DNA of 13,782 nucleotides from ZCTH02-B3 sp036563895 (lineage in GTDB: Bacteria; Bacillota; Bacilli; Paenibacillales; Paenibacillaceae). The notes beneath the pieces are model-generated. The model saw nothing but the letters and a program-made list of their open reading frames with translations, was not told the DNA's origin and made no database searches. The position numbers and the translations under genes were made by a program. Position 1 is the first letter of the stretch; every line of letters starts with the position of its first letter. Of the stretch, positions 1 through 6,894 are shown one piece after another. Where the stretch lies: contig DATCLN010000035.1 of the NCBI GenBank assembly GCA_036563895.1, forward strand, positions 1 through 13,782. Direction: 5' to 3'.

Positions 1-2
1 AA

Positions 3-119
3 AACCATTCTCCAGCAAGCAGTTACAGCGTAGCACAGCATCCGGCTAGTCTGCAAGAGGACGGCGGCTGTTTAATCAGCTATCATCTCCCTGACATTTT
101 CATAGAACAGTTAACCTGA
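3..119 (+). CDS. Possible 3' end of an unidentified gene entering from the left
   Basis: A frame open from the left edge encodes about 38 residues, reading through SYSVAQHPASLQEDG and ending DIFIEQLT before TGA at 117-119. I do not recognise the family. The residue mix looks more protein-like than the other frames here, and this stretch is clearly less GC-rich than the rest of the window. It lies just left of three TGACA direct repeats, so it could be the tail of a transposase. It could equally be chance, because 38 codons is short. Confidence 0.25.
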   Translation, partial: NHSPASSYSVAQHPASLQEDGGCLISYHLPDIFIEQLT

Positions 120-140
120 CATATTCACAGACGCTTGACA
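91..140. repeat. Three TGACA-based direct repeats, possible transposon end
   Basis: CTGACATTTTCATAGA at 91-106 recurs as CTGACATATTCACAGA at 116-131, matching at 14 of 16 bases. A third TGACA sits at 136-140. The TGACA cores are 25 and 19 bp apart. Repeated short motifs next to the tail of an open frame are the usual look of transposase binding sites at the ends of some insertion sequences. The matching opposite end is outside the window, so the element is not proven. Confidence 0.35.
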
Positions 141-176
141 CCATTTTCCGGCAGAGGGGAAGATTCGGCTCCGCAC

Positions 177-215
177 AAAAAAATCCGGCCGGGTTGCGCC
201 GGGCTAGTCGGCCGG
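177..215 (-). terminator. Rho-independent terminator of the gal operon
   Basis: On the minus strand the arms CCGGCCG (complement of 209-215) and CGGCCGG (complement of 185-191) form a perfect 7-bp GC stem around a 17-nt loop. One A and then seven T residues (complement of 177-183) follow directly. The upstream arm begins inside the last galT codons, so the stop codon lies in the loop. This is a standard intrinsic terminator ending the leftward galKET transcript. Confidence 0.75.
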
Positions 216-1883
216 AACGAATCCGCAATGCCCGAGAAACCGCCGGAACGCTTCCCGTCCGGCCGCGGTATCCGGGAAGACGGCGCAATGCTCCAGCACG
301 GTGAGGAATTTGTCGCCGACCGCCCGCCGCAGCACCGCTTCCGCTTCGTCCGGTTCCATGCCGGTGCCGTGGGCCGCCACCAGTTCGGCGATCCATTCCG
401 CGTGGTGCGCAAGGGGATGGTCCGGCGCCGCGATCTCCCGCCCGTCGTACGGCGTCCGCCCCGTGAGCAGTCCGGCGATGGCGGCCAGTTCGCCCCGGAG
501 GCGTCCGGGCAGCACGGCGAGGCCCATCACTTCGATCAGCCCGATGTTTTCCTTTTTGATATGGTGCAGTTCCCGGTGGGGGTGAAAAATGCCGTCGGGA
601 TGCTCTTCGCTCGTCCGGTTGTTGCGCAGCACGATGTCCAATTCGTAAGAGCCGTCCTCTTTCAGCCGGGCGATGGGCGTGATCGTATTGTGGGGAGTGT
701 CGCCGGAAAACGGAATCACCCCGGACGGCGGATCGGCGTATCCCCGCCACGCCTCCAGCACGCGCTCGGCCGTCTCCAGCAGCGCCCGGCGGTTTCGCGA
801 CCGCAGGCGCAGGACGGACATCGGCCATTTGACGATGCCCGCCTGCACGTCCGGCGCCCCGGGGACGGCGTACCGCTCGCCGACCGGCGCCAGCTCCATC
901 GGGAACCGGTGGCGGCCCGCCTGATAGTGGTCGTGGTTCAGGATGGAACCGCCCACGATGGGCAAATCGGCGTTGGAACCGATGAAGTAATGCGGGAACT
1001 GCTCCACGAAATCAAGCAGCCGGGCCAGCGCCGCGGCGGTGATGCGCATCGGGACGTGTTCGGCCGACAGCACGATGCTGTGTTCGTTGTAATACACGTA
1101 GGGCGAATACTGGAAATACCACGTCTCCCCCTGCAGGACCACGGGCATCATGCGGAGGTTTTGGCGGGCGGGATGGTCCGGCCGGCCCGCGTATCCGACG
1201 TTGTCGGGACACAGGAGGCACTTCGGATATCCGGCGGGAGGCAGGGACCGGAGCAGGGCGATCTCGCGGGGGCTTTTCTCCGGTTTGGACAGGTTGATGG
1301 TGATTTCCAGTTCGCCGTATGGGGTCGGATGCCGCCAATATCCGTTCCTGCGGACCCGGTCCATGCGGATGTAATTGGCGTTGATATTGAGCCGGTAAAA
1401 CCAGTCGGTGGCCGCGCGGATGCCCTGTTCCCGGGCGATGGAGAAAAACATCCGGTTCGTCTCCGAAGGCCTTGGCATGAGCAGGCCCATCAGCCGCGCA
1501 TCGAACAGGTCGCGGTGCGTCGCCGTGTCTTCCGGGACCACGCCGAGGCGGACCGCCGCTTCCAGCAGCGGCTCGAGCAGATGCGCGGGATTGTCCGGGA
1601 GCGCGTCGGAGCCTTCGCCGCGGGTTGATTCGCCGGCTGCGGCGGTTTCCGCTCCACCGGAGGCGGCGCCGGCAGCATCCCCTTGAGTATCGGCCGGTGC
1701 CGTCAACCCGAACGCGTCCAGCAGCGCATTGCGGGCGAACGCGACGTCCGCCGGCCCGATCATCCCGCAGCGCAAGGCATATGAAATCAACCGTTCGATC
1801 TGGCGGGAAACGCCGGCGATGATCTCCCGGCGTTCCTCTTCGGAAAGCGGGCTGTTTCCTGTCCGGTTCGCATCACGCTCCAT
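204..1883 (-). CDS. galT: Galactose-1-phosphate uridylyltransferase, class II
   Basis: Cytoplasmic Leloir enzyme that exchanges UMP between UDP-glucose and galactose-1-phosphate. The 559-residue product has the class II signature: CLLC at 222-225, GGSILNHDHYQAG around 311-323 with the HxHxQ active site at 317-321 (the second His is the expected uridylyl carrier), and a C-terminal stretch HPHRELHHIKKENIG that is characteristic of the class. I chose ATG 1883 because GGGGTGA sits 5 nt upstream; GTG 1892 in the same frame would add three residues. It lies 21 nt after galE and is the last gene of the operon. It is longer than the roughly 500 residues usual for the class, mainly because of an Ala/Gly/Glu-rich insert at about 62-96 that interrupts the helical N-terminal region. 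The identification is firm; the insert is probably a surface loop. Confidence 0.95.
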   Translation of the reverse strand: MERDANRTGNSPLSEEERREIIAGVSRQIERLISYALRCGMIGPADVAFARNALLDAFGLTAPADTQGDAAGAASGGAETAAAGESTRGEGSDALPDNPAHLLEPLLEAAVRLGVVPEDTATHRDLFDARLMGLLMPRPSETNRMFFSIAREQGIRAATDWFYRLNINANYIRMDRVRRNGYWRHPTPYGELEITINLSKPEKSPREIALLRSLPPAGYPKCLLCPDNVGYAGRPDHPARQNLRMMPVVLQGETWYFQYSPYVYYNEHSIVLSAEHVPMRITAAALARLLDFVEQFPHYFIGSNADLPIVGGSILNHDHYQAGRHRFPMELAPVGERYAVPGAPDVQAGIVKWPMSVLRLRSRNRRALLETAERVLEAWRGYADPPSGVIPFSGDTPHNTITPIARLKEDGSYELDIVLRNNRTSEEHPDGIFHPHRELHHIKKENIGLIEVMGLAVLPGRLRGELAAIAGLLTGRTPYDGREIAAPDHPLAHHAEWIAELVAAHGTGMEPDEAEAVLRRAVGDKFLTVLEHCAVFPDTAAGREAFRRFLGHCGFVPAD

Positions 1884-1904
1884 CTTCCTCACCCCGCTGT
1901 CCGG

Positions 1905-2891
1905 TCACTCCCCGTATCCGTCCGGATGGCGCCGGTGCCATTCCCAGGCGCTGGCGATCATCCGCCGCAGGTCGCTGCGCTTTGGCATCCATCCCAGTTC
2001 CGCTTTGGCTTTATCCGGAGAGGCGACGAGCACCGCCGGGTCCCCCGGGCGGCGCGGCCGCACGGCGGCGGGAATGGGATGGCCGGTCACTTCCCGCGCC
2101 GCGGCAATGACCTCGTACACGGAATATCCCTTGCCGGCGCCCAGGTTGTAGACGCCGCTCTCCCCGCCGCGGCGCAGATGCTCCAGGGCGAGGATGTGCG
2201 CGTCGGCCAGGTCGCTGACGTGGATGTAATCGCGGATGCACGTGCCGTCCTCCGTCGGATAGTCGTCGCCGAACACGTCGATCCGCTCCCGTTTGCCCAG
2301 GGCCACCTGCAGGACGAGCGGGATCAGGTGTGTCTCGGGCCGGTGATCTTCCCCGATCCGTCCGCTTTCGTGGGCTCCGGCGGCGTTGAAATAGCGCAGC
2401 GACATGTACCGGATGCCGTGGATGGCGCCGTACCAGCGGATCATTTTTTCCATGGCCAGCTTGGTTTCGCCGTAGACGTTGGTCGGCTCCGTCCGGTCTT
2501 CTTCCCGGATGGGCACGCGTTCCGGTTCCCCGTACACCGCCGCCGTCGACGAAAACACCAGACGGGTGACGCCGGCCCTGCGCATCGCCTCCAGCAGGTT
2601 CAAGGTCCCTCCCACGTTGTTCCGGTAGTATTTTCCGGGGTCCCGCATGCTTTCGCCCACCAGCGAGCTGGCGGCAAAGTGGATGACTCCTTCGATGTCG
2701 TGTTCGGCGAACACCCGGTCCAGAAACGCTTCATCGAGCAAATCCCCCTGGCAGAGCGTTCCCCCGGGCACCGCCTTGCGGTGTCCCTGAACCAGGTTGT
2801 CCAGGACGACGACCCGCTCTCCTTTCTCCAAAAGCGCCGCCACCGTGTGCGAACCGATGTAGCCGGCGCCGCCCGTGACCAAAACCGCCAT
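1905..2891 (-). CDS. galE: UDP-glucose 4-epimerase
   Basis: NAD-dependent enzyme of the extended short-chain dehydrogenase family that interconverts UDP-galactose and UDP-glucose in the cytoplasm. The 328-residue product matches the usual length. It shows the Rossmann motif TGGAGYIGSH at 6-15, DNL at 31-33, FSSTAAVYG at 113-121, the catalytic YGETK with Tyr140 and Lys144, RYFNAAGA at 166-173 and RRPGDPA at 280-286. Start ATG 2891 puts the Rossmann strand at the N-terminus and has GGAAGGAG 11 nt upstream. The frame stays open to an ATG at 3026, but the extra 45 residues are low-complexity, come from the repeated spacer and match nothing in the family. It sits between galK and galT, with 255 bp to galK. 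Confidence 0.96.
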   Translation of the reverse strand: MAVLVTGGAGYIGSHTVAALLEKGERVVVLDNLVQGHRKAVPGGTLCQGDLLDEAFLDRVFAEHDIEGVIHFAASSLVGESMRDPGKYYRNNVGGTLNLLEAMRRAGVTRLVFSSTAAVYGEPERVPIREEDRTEPTNVYGETKLAMEKMIRWYGAIHGIRYMSLRYFNAAGAHESGRIGEDHRPETHLIPLVLQVALGKRERIDVFGDDYPTEDGTCIRDYIHVSDLADAHILALEHLRRGGESGVYNLGAGKGYSVYEVIAAAREVTGHPIPAAVRPRRPGDPAVLVASPDKAKAELGWMPKRSDLRRMIASAWEWHRRHPDGYGE

Positions 2892-3149
2892 TGGCGCACT
2901 CGCTCCTTCCGCCTGCCGGCGACTCCGTTCCAGTCCCCCCGGGGACCTCCCGAAACCGCCGCCGGTTCTTGATGCTCCATTGATGCTCCTTCCGCTGACC
3001 GCCGCACCCGGCTTCAGCCGGTTCATGCTCCGCCCGTCAACCGCCGGGCCTGACTCCAGCCGGTCGATCCTCCGTCAGCGAAGCCCCCGGCTCCGGCCTC
3101 ATCCGGTCAACGCTCATCCGCACGCCCCCGTGCCAACCTCAGCCGGTCA
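2892..3149 (-). repeat. Decayed ~42-bp tandem repeats between galK and galE
   Basis: Read on the minus strand from the galK stop codon, the spacer repeats a unit beginning (T)GACCGG(C/A)TG(A/G)AG and ending in a Shine-Dalgarno-like GGAG. The CCGGT cores on the plus strand lie at 3143-3147, 3103-3107, 3060-3064, 3018-3022 and 2962-2966, giving spacings of 40, 43, 42 and 56 bp. The 56-bp step contains a further small duplication of GATGCTCC-like sequence. Purine-rich ends read GGAGGATCG, GGAGCATG, GGAAGGAGCATCAATGG and finally GGAAGGAG before the galE start. The first unit overlaps the last base triplet of galK, so the array may have grown from the galK 3' end. Confidence 0.65.
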
Positions 3150-4322
3150 GTCCGCCAGCCTTCTCACGCCGTCGCCGATGTCCGCCACGTAGAAATCCGC
3201 CCGCAGCCCCGTCGCCTCCCGGTAGCGGCCGCCGACTTCCTCGATGAAGCGCTCCACCGAGTCCCGGTGCACCAGCGAAACCGTGCAGCCGCCAAAACCG
3301 GCGCCGGTCATGCGGGAGCCGAGCACGCCGGGAACGTCCCTGGCCGCCGCCACCATCGCGTCCAGCTCCGGACCGGTGACTTCGTACAGATCCCGCAGCG
3401 AATCGTGGGATGCGTTCATCAGCCGGCCGAACGCGGCGAGATCGCCTTTCTCCAGCGCCTCCACCGATCGGAGGACGCGCTCGCATTCCTCCACCACATG
3501 CCGCGCCCTCCGCCGCACCGTATCGTCGCCGATCAAATGCTCCGCTGCGCGGAATTCGTCCGGCGTCAGCTCCGCCAGAAACCGCAGATCCGGACGGGCG
3601 GCCCTGAGGTCGCGCACCGCCCGCTCGCACTCCCGGCGCCGCTCGTTGTATTTGGAATCGACCAGGCCGCGTTTTTTGTTCGTGTTGCCGATCACCAGCC
3701 GGTACTCGCCGGTCCGGCAGGGCACGTGCCGGTACCGGAGCGTGTCGCAGTAGAGCAGGATGGCGTGGTCCTTTTTGCCGTTCGCCACCGCGAACTGGTC
3801 CATGATGCCGCATTGGACGCCGACGAATTCGTTTTCCGCGTGCTGGCACCACTGCGCGAGCTGCACCAGGTCCGATTCGCGGCCCTCCATGTCCAGCAAG
3901 GCGCAGACGGTGACCACTTCGATGGACGCGGATGACGAAAGACCGGCTCCGCTTGGAATCTCGCCGAAAAACAAAAGATCGTATCCCCGGGACAGCCGGA
4001 TCCCCCGCAGCTCCAGTTCCCGGATCACCGCTTTCGGGTAGTTCATCCAGTCGTCTTCCCGGCGCATGGCCAAACCTTCCGGCTCAAATTCGCCCGCCAG
4101 CGGGAAATTGAGGGAAGCCAGCCCGATCCGCCGGTCCGCCCGCGGCCGGATGAGCAGCGTCGTGCCGAAGGTCAGCGCCGCCGGAAACACCGGCCCTCCG
4201 TTGTAGTCGGTATGTTCCCCGATCAGGTTCACGCGTCCGGGTGCGTGGTAAACCCGGATGGCCGACGCGTCTCCGCCGTACCGGCGGACGAATTCGCGTT
4301 TCAGCTCTTCCGCCTGCGCCAT
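3147..4322 (-). CDS. galK: Galactokinase
   Basis: GHMP-family kinase that phosphorylates alpha-D-galactose with ATP to galactose-1-phosphate, the first committed Leloir step. The 391-residue product has the galactokinase signature GRVNLIGEHTDYNGG at 29-43, the ATP-binding loop PSGAGLSSSAS at 123-133, CGIMDQF at 171-177 with the expected catalytic Asp175, and the C-terminal GHMP motif GSRMTGAGFGGC at 335-346. Length is normal for bacteria. Start ATG 4322 has a strong GGGAGG 6 nt upstream. It is the first gene of the leftward operon and is transcribed divergently from the AraC-type regulator, across 263 bp holding a -10 box and candidate operators. All catalytic motifs are intact, so it should be active. 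Confidence 0.97.
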   Translation of the reverse strand: MAQAEELKREFVRRYGGDASAIRVYHAPGRVNLIGEHTDYNGGPVFPAALTFGTTLLIRPRADRRIGLASLNFPLAGEFEPEGLAMRREDDWMNYPKAVIRELELRGIRLSRGYDLLFFGEIPSGAGLSSSASIEVVTVCALLDMEGRESDLVQLAQWCQHAENEFVGVQCGIMDQFAVANGKKDHAILLYCDTLRYRHVPCRTGEYRLVIGNTNKKRGLVDSKYNERRRECERAVRDLRAARPDLRFLAELTPDEFRAAEHLIGDDTVRRRARHVVEECERVLRSVEALEKGDLAAFGRLMNASHDSLRDLYEVTGPELDAMVAAARDVPGVLGSRMTGAGFGGCTVSLVHRDSVERFIEEVGGRYREATGLRADFYVADIGDGVRRLAD

Positions 4323-4385
4323 CGCGATCCTCCCGTCTTCGGCGCGTCCCTTCCGGAAGCGCCGGGCGTGGTTTTTTCTGCCTTA

Positions 4386-4391
4386 AGTATA
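4386..4391 (-). promoter_or_regulatory. Candidate -10 box of the galKET promoter
   Basis: The minus strand reads GGTATACTT, with TATACT matching the consensus at 5 of 6 positions. A start point near 4379 would leave a leader of about 57 nt before galK. No convincing -35 hexamer lies 16-18 bp upstream, where the sequence is GC-rich. That fits a promoter needing an activator, such as the divergent AraC-type protein. The site is inferred from sequence only. Confidence 0.45.
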
Positions 4392-4436
4392 CCGGATCGC
4401 GCCCGAGGGAGAGTATGGCGGGAAATGCGAATCATA

Positions 4437-4468
4437 TGGACAAAAGTGACCAGTTTGGACCTCTGACA
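4437..4468. promoter_or_regulatory. Candidate AraC-type operator: two direct half-sites
   Basis: TGGAC-N5-TGACC at 4437-4451 is followed by TGGAC-N3-TGACA at 4456-4468, so the TGGAC starts are 19 bp apart, about two helical turns. AraC-family dimers usually bind two direct repeats with this kind of spacing. The pair lies about 58-90 bp upstream of the predicted galK start point, a usual place for an activator, and just upstream of the regulator gene, so it could also serve autoregulation. Confidence 0.4.
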
Positions 4469-4585
4469 GGCCAGGTTCATGATAAAATGGCAAAGAGGAC
4501 CGAGAAAAAAGTGATGACGGACAAGTGCGGAACGGAAAACGGGACACGGGAATGCGCAGAGAGAACGGGGGAGGCACAAAGCGCC

Positions 4586-5464
4586 ATGGCGATCCGCAAA
4601 CAGCCGACGTACCGCGTCGCATCCAATCCGGCGCGTCAAGCCTCCGGCAGCCTGATCGTGCTGTTCGCCGGAGAAAGCCAGACGCCGCCGGGACACCGGG
4701 TGGGTCCGAAGGTCGTCGACTATTTTCTGCTGCACCATGTGATCTCCGGAAAAGGCCGCTTCATGGACGGGGACCGGGAAACGGAACTTTCGGCGGGGCA
4801 CACGTTTTTGATCCGGCCCGGCCAGCTGGCCGGGTACGCGGCGGATGAAGAAGATCCCTGGAAATACCGGTGGGTGGCTTTCACGGGCGAAGAAGCGGAA
4901 AAATGGGTGACGGAAGCCGGCCTGGCGCCGCCGCGGTCGGTGGCGGACACCGGCGCAAGCCGCGTGCCGGAACGCTGCTGCCGCGCCATTTTCGAGGCTT
5001 TCCGCGCGCGGCGGCCGTCGGCTCCGCTGGAAGCGGCGGGGCATTTGCTCCTGCTGCTCGCCGCGCTGCGCGAAGGCGCCGGCGACGCGGAAGGATTCGC
5101 CGCGCGGCCGGCCTCGCACCAGGCGGAACTGGTTCGGCGGGCCATCGACTTCATGGCGGCACAGCTGGCGGAGCCGGTCACGATGGAGGGCATGGCCGAA
5201 GCCCTGGGCTACAGCCGCGCCCATCTGTCCCGCGCCTTCAAAAAAGAAACGGGCCTTACGCCCGTCGCCTTTCTGAACCGGCTGCGCCTCGACCGCGGGC
5301 GGCGGCTGCTGCGGGAGCGGCCGGAACTGACGGTGGCGCAGATCGCCCTTTCCGTCGGATTCCGCGACGCGCTCTATTTCACCAAGCGGTTTCGCCGCAT
5401 GTACGGCGAAACGCCCACCGCCTACCGCCTCAGGACGGCACCCATGCCGACGGACGACCGTTGA
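4586..5464 (+). CDS. AraC-family transcriptional regulator, probable gal activator
   Basis: The 292-residue product has the AraC/XylS layout: an N-terminal cupin-like sensing domain (about 22-100, with GKGRF at 55-59 and FLIRPGQ at 74-80) and a C-terminal DNA-binding domain with two helix-turn-helix units at about 199-222 and 248-272, including SVGFRDALYFTKRFRRMYG. Start ATG 4586 follows GGGGGAGG with an 11-nt spacer and matches where the family normally begins. An upstream in-frame ATG 4514 (or GTG 4511) would add 24 residues or so with no family resemblance. It is divergent from galK, and such cupin-type members usually activate a neighbouring sugar operon when they bind the sugar. The ligand (galactose or an oligosaccharide such as raffinose or lactose) cannot be told from sequence. 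Confidence 0.9.
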   Translation: MAIRKQPTYRVASNPARQASGSLIVLFAGESQTPPGHRVGPKVVDYFLLHHVISGKGRFMDGDRETELSAGHTFLIRPGQLAGYAADEEDPWKYRWVAFTGEEAEKWVTEAGLAPPRSVADTGASRVPERCCRAIFEAFRARRPSAPLEAAGHLLLLLAALREGAGDAEGFAARPASHQAELVRRAIDFMAAQLAEPVTMEGMAEALGYSRAHLSRAFKKETGLTPVAFLNRLRLDRGRRLLRERPELTVAQIALSVGFRDALYFTKRFRRMYGETPTAYRLRTAPMPTDDR

Positions 5465-5559
5465 CCGCACCCGCGTTGCATGGCGCACCGACGGTCCGGC
5501 CATTGGCCGCTCCCGCACAGCGTTGCGCGCCGCCGGCCTTGCTGCCCGTTGCCCGTCCG

Positions 5560-6894
5560 CTACCACCCGAACGCCGCCAGGCGGCGTCCCGCCGGTTCTC
5601 CCGAAGCGCTGGCGATCTCGTCCGGGAACCGCCGGGCGAAACGTTCCTCGAGCTGCGGAGTCCAGGCGCCGAAGCGGATCAGCACGGCCCGCACCGCGGC
5701 GGGCAGTGCGCTTTCCGCCCCGTCGCTGACGACGATCGCCGCTCCGACGCGCTGACGCTTCAATCCGATGGCGAACACGCCCTGGGCGCCGCTTTTCGCC
5801 ACAATATTGGGATCTTCAAGAAGCATCGAGGCAAGGCGGCCCGGCCCCTCCACCAGTTCGGGATGCCGGTTCATCGCCTCCGCGGCGCTGCGCGCCGCTT
5901 CCGCTTCCCCTTCCGGCGCGGTCTCCGGGCAGGCCAGCCGTCCGTACATCCAGGCGATGCCGCGCAGCGGCACGGCAAACGTGGGCAGGCTGCAGCCGTC
6001 TACGGCGGTCACGGCGGCTTCCGGCGATACCCCGGCCCAGGCGGCCACGCGGGCGAGGGTTTCCCGCTGGGCCGGATGATCGGGACGGGTGTATTCTTCC
6101 GGAGGCCATCCGCGCAGCTTGCACCAGGCCAGCATGCCGAGGTGTTTTCCCGCGCACTGGTGATAAAGCCGCCGTTTCCGCCCTCCTTCGCGAATCCAGG
6201 CGATTTTCGCTTCCTCGTCCAGAGGGGAGTCCGGGGGCATCACCAGCAGCTCTTCGGCAAGTCCCGTCCGCCGCAGCATCTCTTCCAGCGCTTCCGTTTG
6301 GGCGGCCGTTCCCCGATGGGAAGCGCACATGAGCGCCAAGTGCCGGCTGTCCAGCCCGAAAGCCTCCCCGGCTCCCGCCAGCAGCGCGCCGAGCGCCTGA
6401 ACGGGCTTGGCCGTGGAACGAAGGAAAGCCGGCGCCTCCGGATCCCCGACCGCCGCCAGCACCTGCCCGTCATCCGCGGAAACCGCGCAGATCCGCCCGC
6501 GGTGGATGTTCTCGATGAGACTGCCTCTCGTGACAATCACCAGCGGTTCATCCCGCGGCGGGGAAGCGACCGCCGCCGGCGGGACAGCGACGGATGCCGT
6601 CGGCATGGAAGCGGCGTTCACCCTCGGCGAAGCACCGGCGGCGTCTGCAGCCGGAACCGAAACGGCGGCCTCCTTTGCAGCGGAAACCGCCCTCCACGCC
6701 GCGGAAGCCTCGCCCGTCCCGGTTGGCGGAGACGGGTCCGTCCCCGCGGCCCCGTTCCCGTGCCGCGCCAAGGCCGCTTCAGGAACCGTCGTCCCGTCCG
6801 CCCGCGCGGGTTGCGCCTGCCGCTTCCGCGCCGGCGGTTTTTGCACCAGCCGACCTTTCTTCAACGGCGTTTTTCCTCCCGGCCACATCTTCAT
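5560..6894 (-). CDS. R. etli-type L-asparaginase (asparaginase II family)
   Basis: Probably hydrolyses L-asparagine to aspartate and ammonia. Numbered from ATG 6894 (444 residues), the family domain starts near 117 and keeps the active-site residues known from the Rhizobium etli enzyme: STAK (Ser160, Lys163), Ser192 in CASHRG, CAGK (Cys247, Lys250), Cys301 in DGCSLPT and Lys367 in VAKSGAQGV. Subtracting 112 gives 48, 51, 80, 135, 138 and 189 for the first six, the numbering I recall for R. etli. ATG 6894 has AAAGGA 9 nt upstream but overlaps the preceding glycosyltransferase gene by 116 bp and gives about 115 extra N-terminal residues rich in Lys, Arg, Pro and Ala. ATG 6606 would give 348 residues, close to family length. 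G/C third codon positions favour this frame from 6894 on. Why an asparaginase ends a glycosylation cluster is unknown. Confidence 0.85.
   Translation of the reverse strand: MKMWPGGKTPLKKGRLVQKPPARKRQAQPARADGTTVPEAALARHGNGAAGTDPSPPTGTGEASAAWRAVSAAKEAAVSVPAADAAGASPRVNAASMPTASVAVPPAAVASPPRDEPLVIVTRGSLIENIHRGRICAVSADDGQVLAAVGDPEAPAFLRSTAKPVQALGALLAGAGEAFGLDSRHLALMCASHRGTAAQTEALEEMLRRTGLAEELLVMPPDSPLDEEAKIAWIREGGRKRRLYHQCAGKHLGMLAWCKLRGWPPEEYTRPDHPAQRETLARVAAWAGVSPEAAVTAVDGCSLPTFAVPLRGIAWMYGRLACPETAPEGEAEAARSAAEAMNRHPELVEGPGRLASMLLEDPNIVAKSGAQGVFAIGLKRQRVGAAIVVSDGAESALPAAVRAVLIRFGAWTPQLEERFARRFPDEIASASGEPAGRRLAAFGW

Noticed and set aside
135..1628. Plus-strand frame of 497 codons opposite galT
   Set aside because: Shadow of galT; no ribosome site or family features, while galT carries all class II motifs.
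2892..3026. N-terminal extension of GalE from ATG 3026
   Set aside because: The extra 45 residues derive from the repeated spacer and precede a complete Rossmann start at ATG 2891 that has its own ribosome site.
5465..5559. Terminator between the convergent regulator and asparaginase genes
   Set aside because: Only a short CGGCC/GGCCG stem at 5497-5509 without a T run is present; no intrinsic terminator can be supported.
5571..5587. Perfect ACGCCGC/GCGGCGT hairpin near the asparaginase 3' end as terminator
   Set aside because: It lies inside the coding sequence and has no following T run in either direction.
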